64,000 nucleotides of DNA, taken from NCBI GenBank assembly GCA_963995525.1, contig OZ023206.1, forward strand, positions 46,887,357-46,951,356, read 5' to 3'. Positions 58,238 to 64,000 of the stretch are shown one piece after another; positions within the stretch are counted from its first letter, which is position 1; each line of letters begins with the position of its first letter. The translations under genes and the position numbers were made by a program. The notes under the pieces are model-generated. The model was not told the origin of the DNA. It worked only from the letters and a program-made list of their open reading frames with translations, and did not search any database. The stretch comes from Escarpia spicata (Eukaryota; Annelida; Polychaeta; Sabellida; Siboglinidae).

Positions 58238-60277
58238 TCATAAGAATTGTGCTCCATATGTATCACATTTGTAAGGTTTCTCCCCAGTGTGGATACGGAC
58301 ATGCTCCTGCAGATTTCCATTTTGTGAGAATTGTGCTCCACACGTATCACATTTGTAAGGTTTCTCCCCGGTATGGATACGGACATGCCTTTGCAGACAT
58401 CCACTTCGTAAGAATTGTGCTCCACACGTATCACATTTGTAAGGTTTCTCCCCGGTGTGGGTACGGACATGCATCTTCAAATGACCATTTTTTGAGAATT
58501 GTACACCACACGTATCACATTTGTAAGGTTTCTCCCCGGTGTGGATACGGACATGCACCTGCAGACTTCCACTTCGTGAGAATTGTGCTCCACACGTATT
58601 ACATTTGTAAGGTTTCTCCCCGGTATGGATACGGACATGCTGCAGCAGATTTCCATTTTGTGAGAATTGTGCTCCACACGTATCACATTTGTAAGGTTTC
58701 TCCCCGGTGTGGGTACGGACATGCGTCTTCAAATGATCTTTTTTTGAGAATTGTACACCACACGTATCACATTTGTAAGGTTTCTCCCCGGTGTGGATAC
58801 GGACATGCATCTGCAGACTTCCACTTCGTGAGAATTGTGCTCCACACGTATCACATTTGTAAGGTTTCTCCCCGGTGTGGGTACGGACATGCGTCTTCAA
58901 ATGACAATTTTTTGAGAATTGTACACCACACGTATCACATTTGTAAGGTTTCTCCCCGGTGTGGATACGGACATGCATCTGCAGACTTCCACTTCGTGAG
59001 AACTGTGCTCCACACGTATTACATTTGTAAGGTTTCTCCCCGGTATGGATACGTACATGACTATGCAGACATCCACTTCGTAAGAATTGTGCTCCACACG
59101 TATCACATTTGTAAGGTTTCTCCCCAGTGTGGATACGGACATGTGTCTGCAGACTTCCACCTTGTGAGAATTGTGCTCCACACGTATCACATTTGTAAGG
59201 TTTCTCCCCGGTGTGGATACGGACATGCCTCTTCAAATGACCATTTTTTGAGAATTGTACACCACACGTATCACATTTGTAAGGTTTCTCCCCGGTGTGG
59301 ATACGGACATGCATATGTAGACTTCCACTTCGTGAGAATTGTGCTCCACAGGTATCACATTTGTAAGGTTTCTCCACGGTATGGATACGCACATGCCTCT
59401 GCAGACCTCTACTTCGTAAGAATTGTACTCCACACGTATCACATTTGTAAGGTTTCTCCCCAGTGTGGATACAGACATGCTCCTGCAGATTTCCATTTTT
59501 TGAGAATTGTGCTCCACAGGTATCACATTTATAAGGTTTCTCCCCGGTATGGATACGGACATGCGTCTGCAGACTTCCACTTCGTGAGAATTGTGCTCCA
59601 CACGTATTACATTTGTAAGGTTTCTCCCCGGTATGGATACGGACATGCCTCTGCAGACTTCCACTTAGTGAGAATTGTGCTCCACACGTATCACATTTAT
59701 AAGGTTTCTCCCCGGTATGGATACGGACATGCCTCTGCAGACATTCACTTCGTAAGAATTGTGCTCCACACGTATCACATTTGTAAGGTTTCTCCCCGGT
59801 GTGGATACGGACATGCCTCTGCAGACATCCACTTCGTAAGAATTGTGCTCCACACGTATCACATTTGTAAGGTTTCTCCCCAGTGTGGATACGGACATGC
59901 GTCTGCAGACTTCCACTTTGTGAGAATTGTGCTCCACACGTATCACATTTGTAAGGTTTCTCCCCGGTGTGTATACGGACATGCGTCTTCAAATTACCAC
60001 TTTTTGAGAATTGTGCTCCACACGTATCACATTTGTAAGGTTTCTCCCCGGTGTGGATACGAACATGCTTCTGTAGATTTCCACTTTGTGAGAATTGTGC
60101 ACCACAGGTATCGTATTTGAAAGTTTTTTTCCCAGTGTGAATACGGATATGCGTCTTCAGATTTCTAATTTTTGAGAACTGTGCACCACATGTGTCACAT
60201 TTGAATGGTTTCTCTATAGTACTCGAGTACACAATCACAGACATAATTAAACTTTTTTTTTTAACCTTTTCACACAC
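58238..60277 (-). CDS. Poly-C2H2 zinc-finger protein, 23 fingers in the open part
   Basis: 679 codons open. From residue 24 there are 23 complete fingers of exactly 28 residues (consensus [21 protein letters not shown] with linker TGEKPY), then a partial one cut by TGA at 58238-58240. Finger 2 has lost its first Cys (KYDTC), so it is probably dead. Helix types are few: RSGSLQ(M/T/R)H, K(N/S)GHLKTH, Q(S/N)GNLQ(K/E)H, RSGCLQRH. A DNA-binding regulator is the default role for such arrays. No KRAB, BTB or SCAN domain is visible. The N-terminus (MCEKVKKKSLIMS...) is AT-rich and may not be the real start; diverged fingers lie further 5'. Confidence 0.75.
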   Translation of the reverse strand: MCEKVKKKSLIMSVIVYSSTIEKPFKCDTCGAQFSKIRNLKTHIRIHTGKKTFKYDTCGAQFSQSGNLQKHVRIHTGEKPYKCDTCGAQFSKSGNLKTHVRIHTGEKPYKCDTCGAQFSQSGSLQTHVRIHTGEKPYKCDTCGAQFLRSGCLQRHVRIHTGEKPYKCDTCGAQFLRSECLQRHVRIHTGEKPYKCDTCGAQFSLSGSLQRHVRIHTGEKPYKCNTCGAQFSRSGSLQTHVRIHTGEKPYKCDTCGAQFSKNGNLQEHVCIHTGEKPYKCDTCGVQFLRSRGLQRHVRIHTVEKPYKCDTCGAQFSRSGSLHMHVRIHTGEKPYKCDTCGVQFSKNGHLKRHVRIHTGEKPYKCDTCGAQFSQGGSLQTHVRIHTGEKPYKCDTCGAQFLRSGCLHSHVRIHTGEKPYKCNTCGAQFSRSGSLQMHVRIHTGEKPYKCDTCGVQFSKNCHLKTHVRTHTGEKPYKCDTCGAQFSRSGSLQMHVRIHTGEKPYKCDTCGVQFSKKDHLKTHVRTHTGEKPYKCDTCGAQFSQNGNLLQHVRIHTGEKPYKCNTCGAQFSRSGSLQVHVRIHTGEKPYKCDTCGVQFSKNGHLKMHVRTHTGEKPYKCDTCGAQFLRSGCLQRHVRIHTGEKPYKCDTCGAQFSQNGNLQEHVRIHTGEKPYKCDTYGAQFL

Positions 60278-60419
60278 ACATTATTTTGTATTGTGCTGTT
60301 GTCCTCAATACACTTTTGTTACAAACACATAAACGTGTTATCACTAGTGTACATCACATGTGAAGAGTTTCTCAATAGTCGTAGTGTTTACCAAAGTGGC
60401 ACATTATAGTTTAAAAACA

Positions 60420-60650
60420 ACATTGTTAAAACATTTTCCACAAGTGTCACATTTAAAAATCTGTCTGAATGTGCAGGTTTAAACCGTTCCTCGGAAAAGA
60501 ATGTCTTCCACGTGTGTCAAACAGATGTTTCTCAATTGTATGAGAAAGCAAACCAACCTTTATATTTGCTGCACAACTGTCACACTTGAATGGTTCCCCG
60601 ACACAGGGAGTTGATGTCTGCATAAACGCTAAATATTGTGCCATGAGTCA
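60420..60650 (-). pseudogene. Diverged finger remnants 5' of the array
   Basis: Minus translation reads GEPFKCDSCAAN, LLSHTIEKHL, FDTRGRHSFPRNGLNLHIQ and then KCDTCGKC-like sequence. These are finger pieces with lost Cys and His residues, about 150-370 bp upstream of the open array. Confidence 0.55.
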
Positions 60651-61277
60651 TTCCGTCACATGTTTTCTCATCTTTGTGTTGACATTGTGTGACGTGCCTC
60701 GATGTCCTATGTCGTGCTGGTGCACACAACGTGACAGTTGTTGTTGTCAATGCCCGCGAGATTTTTCAGCTTTGATACTTTATTGTTGACAGTTCTGTCA
60801 CAAACATTTGTGAGTTCTGAAACAAAATAAAAGTAAGTGACACCATCAGACGTCGTTTGAAAAAGGCTAACTATAAATAAGATATAATAAAGAACAGTGT
60901 GGAATACCGGGACAATTGTATTTTGGAGAAACAGGAGATATTTATTTGTCACAAATACACAATACAGAATAATCGTAATAAAAACCATACAGTATGTTTA
61001 CATTCGAGTCGAAGAGGTGGTAAATATAAAATGTATGGTAGGAAAACAAAAGAATATGTAATATAAGGGAAGGGAGACTCCTACTGAGAATAATTATAGT
61101 CGCTGTCGTAAGAGCCACTCTGAAAGGCAATTTCATCGATTATTTGATTGATAAAAGAAGATAATCCCCAGTACAATTGGTGCATTACTACAAGATAAAT
61201 GTACATGATATTATGTCTTATATATATTACTTACTAAAAACACAAACGTACAGTTGGTTTTTAAATTAAGTAATTTA

Positions 61278-62950
61278 TTACAAGAGGCACAACTGGCATC
61301 CAAAGATATCCCTATTACATATATAACAGTTTTGGATTGTACACTGCTCAGCAAGGGTATTCAGATAATAAAGCTTGGAATATGTTGCAAAGGCATATAA
61401 ACTGTGAGTGGTGATCTGGTTCTTGATTAAATCTGGTGCATTATATATAGTATGTGGCAAACTGTACCTGAGGCTTCGTTGGGCTAATTCATAGTGTAAC
61501 CTGATTGATGAATTTTATACTGACCGCGATATGAATATGAATGATATGAGTGTGAATATTTATGGAATAGTTTTAATTCGTGAACATTTAGAAGATGTTC
61601 TACTTTTAGTAATATAAGACTTCTGAAGAGTGCATTGGTGTTAGCGTTAAATTTACTTACTTATAATTCTCTCACATCTATAGCCCTAGGCCGTTAAACC
61701 ATAATTTAGATTTGAAAATAGGGTAAGTTACCTTTCAGATTCCTATGTTGCTAAGAACGGAGCTTTTCGACCTTCCCGCGATCTTCCTGGAAGTGTTGTC
61801 ACGTGACAGTTACCAACATAGTCATATGACGACCGAGAGTGGCGCAGACGAATGCTGATGAAGACGTCGTGAAGAGGTCGAAAGCTACGTTCTGAGCAAC
61901 ATAGAACTCGGAAAGGTAACTTACCATAGTTTCAAAAGTATGAATGTCAACGAGTCCGGAAGCAATTTTAGATGTGATAATATCAGAGAGTTGTATATTC
62001 AGAGGTAACAATCGTTTAAGTATAGTTAGGGTACCTATAATCCTGGAGCATCTATTTGAGATTTTCTCCATAATCTGTTGTGTTTAATTATTCATTAAAG
62101 CACTTAGGCCTAGGAAAATTAACTTCTCTACCCTATCAATGTTTGTGTTATATATTTGTAGATTTGACGGGTTTATCATATTAATATTTCTTCTAGTTGC
62201 TTTGAAAATTATATATTTTGATTTATTTACATTTGTTGATTAGAGATTCCACATTCTCATTGTTTTGACATTGTACAAAAGAATCTAGAGTACTCGAGAG
62301 AGTCTTATCATCAGCATACATAATATAGTTTAATTTTGGATAAGATTGAGCAAAGTCATTAATCAAGACTAAGAATAACGAAGGGCCTACAATTGGTCCT
62401 TGAGGTGCGCCTGTTGAGATATTAAGCATTTCTGATTGGGTTTCTTTAATGTCTTTTTTCTATTTGCTTAAAATAGTTTTTGAATAGATCTATGGCTACT
62501 GGTACTCGTTTTATGCCATCAAACTCAACTTATGTATTAATATTGAGTGGTCCAGGGTATCAAATACTTTTGAAATGTCCAGGTAGATTATTAACAAGTG
62601 TGGATAGTAAATCCAGTTCTTAATTCGACAGCGGTAAATGTAGTTGAATGATCCTTTCTAAATCCATATTGGTTATCGTAGATAAGTTTGTCTTCTCAAG
62701 AAAGATTCAAGCAGGTTATAAATAAATGTTTTGATTGCTTTTAAAAATGCAGGTAAGATTGATATTAGTCTGTAGTTGCAGAATAGGGTATCGTCCCCTT
62801 TTTATAAATATGTATTAATTTTGCTATTTTGAGTTAATCAGGATAGATACCAGAAGTTAATATTTGGTTTGTGATTAAAGTTAAAGATTTAATCAAAACA
62901 GGTTTAGTTTACTTTAATAGCAGTGAGGAAACATCATCAAATGTTGTCTT
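61278..62950 (-). mobile_element. LINE family C, decayed, interrupted by a MITE
   Basis: Minus-strand pieces in order: an RT region with stops (about 62950-62430), APQGPIVGPSLFLVLINDFA and YIMYADDKTL (62223-62429), a post-RT part (61930-62071), then the C-terminus LPHTIYNAPDLIKNQITTHS with CYICNRDIFGCQLC (61278-61460). The last two are separated by the MITE at 61722-61925. Confidence 0.75.
61722..61925. mobile_element. MITE with 50-bp inverted repeats and ATAG duplication
   Basis: The left arm starts GGTAAGTTACCTTTC and continues ATGTTGCTAAGAACG and CGACC (61722-61771). The right arm (61876-61925) is its complement with few changes. ATAG flanks both sides. 204 bp, no coding capacity. Confidence 0.8.
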
Positions 62951-63061
62951 TATCATCAATTGTTTCAGAGATTGTTTCTTCATTAATAAGTTGACAATTA
63001 AATACTTTGTTATGTTTCCATTAAGGTAATGTCTGAACGTTTTGTTGGTAATGTTGTATTT

Positions 63062-63795
63062 GGTTGGCTAAATTTGGGCTAATATTGGTAAAATGTCAAT
63101 TGAATATATTTGCAATTGATGAATTAAATATGTTTACAATTGAGAGGGTGGAATGGACTGGAATAAGTGGCCACTACCGCAATATTGTTAAATAGGCAGA
63201 ATCGAAGTACCGGTTTAGTTTTAAAATGATTATATTTACATATATGTAAGTAAAAATAAACAAATAATAGAGACTATGGAGAATAATCCAAATCGCTCAA
63301 GTGCATATTTTTTAAATATTACTAAAATGTTGTCACCTATTCCTCGCACTTTTACTATACAGAAATACAACATATATTTATTTAATGAAAATTTTACAAT
63401 AATAACAATGGTATAGTATAGGTAGGCTAAATTTGGGCCAGTATTGGTAAAATATAAATTAAATATATTTGCAGTTGATGAATTAAATATGTTTGCAATT
63501 GAGAGGGTGGAGCAGAGTGGAATAAGTGGCCACTATCCCAATATCGTTAAATAGGCAGAATCGAAGTATCGGTATAGTTTTTAAATGATCATACTTACAT
63601 ATATATATATATATATGTAGGCAAGTAAAATAAACAAATAATAGAGGCTACGCAGGATAATCCAAATCCCTCTAGTGCATAATAATTTTATAATATTAAT
63701 AAAACGTTTTCACCTATTCCTCGCACTTTTACTATAGAAATACAAAATACATTTATTTAATGAAAATTTGAGAATAATAACGATGTTATAGTACC
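63062..63795 (+). repeat. Tandem repeat, two units of about 360 bp
   Basis: Units start at 63065 and 63425 (GGCTAAATTTGGGC). They share GAATTAAATATGTTT, GAGAGGGTGGA, GGAATAAGTGGCCACTA, AGGCAGAATCGAAGTA and CACCTATTCCTCGCACTTTT. The second unit has a TA run at 63600-63616. Confidence 0.85.
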
Positions 63796-64000
63796 ACATA
63801 AATTATGAAAGTTGTGGCGGGATTTACTATGAAGTGCGAATTATATTTTGATTTATTAATATTACGCAGAGTTGTACAAAGATTTGTATCATCTTCATGC
63901 ATTATACGTCATAAAACTGAACAGGTCAGAGTATTCTGGTTGATCGTAGACATCGCTGTTCAAAATAATTATACATTTGATTTATAATGGCTTGTATAAC
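63760..64000 (+). repeat. Repeat R2 (second copy), runs off the window
   Basis: Nearly identical to 41320-41560, directly downstream of the tandem units. It contains the 60-codon open frame at 63805-63987. Confidence 0.85.

Overview
The window is nuclear DNA of an animal. Genes are split by GT-AG introns, the sequence is AT-rich with long (TA)n and (TG)n tracts, and it holds several decayed non-LTR retrotransposons, DNA transposons with terminal inverted repeats, a tRNA-derived SINE and a tandem C2H2 zinc-finger array. EGF and TSP1 exons with 1-1 phases and a SINE tail ending in ATT repeats suit an aquatic invertebrate. I lean towards a lophotrochozoan such as a mollusc, but nothing here proves it.

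Layout. 1-1.48 kb is the 3' part of an antisense LINE. 1.7-10.4 kb (+) holds the last eight exons of a single-pass membrane protein: EGF, TSP1, a juxtamembrane ectodomain with a basic cleavage-like site, a membrane helix and a proline-rich tail of MVHPEP repeats. 10.5-20.4 kb is mostly non-coding, with relic zinc fingers near 12.9 kb, one possible minus-strand exon near 13.6 kb, and a pair of inverted repeats at 14.0-14.4 and 20.0-20.4 kb. 20.6-23.1 kb holds two LINE relics and a decayed transposon-like protein gene.

23.96-31.28 kb (-) is a complete five-exon gene for an unrecognised basic protein of 311 residues. A palindromic RFX X-box lies 72 bp upstream of its ATG, which suggests a ciliary gene. 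Its largest intron holds two LINE fragments in the same orientation.

32.7-40.6 kb is a MULE-type DNA transposon with arms of almost 2 kb that are inverted copies of each other. The C-terminal coding part of the SWIM-type transposase lies in both arms. 40.8-44.3 kb has interspersed repeats, a possible first exon and a pogo-like MITE. 45.08-50.82 kb is a second DNA transposon, flanked by TTAA and with TIRs of about 106 bp. It carries a broken THAP-transposase gene on the plus strand and, convergent with it, a gene resembling the intracellular 'ballast' domain of the P2X7 receptor. I think this is the most interesting object here.

52-55 kb has SINE pieces, weak exon candidates and a 51-bp minisatellite. 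56.6-60.3 kb (-) is an array of about 40 C2H2 fingers, open for the first 23 and then broken. 61.3-63 kb is another LINE interrupted by a MITE. 63.0-64 kb is a tandem repeat whose end is shared with a repeat at 41.3 kb.

Most genes here do not work together. The two host genes are independent, and the rest are mobile elements or their decay products.
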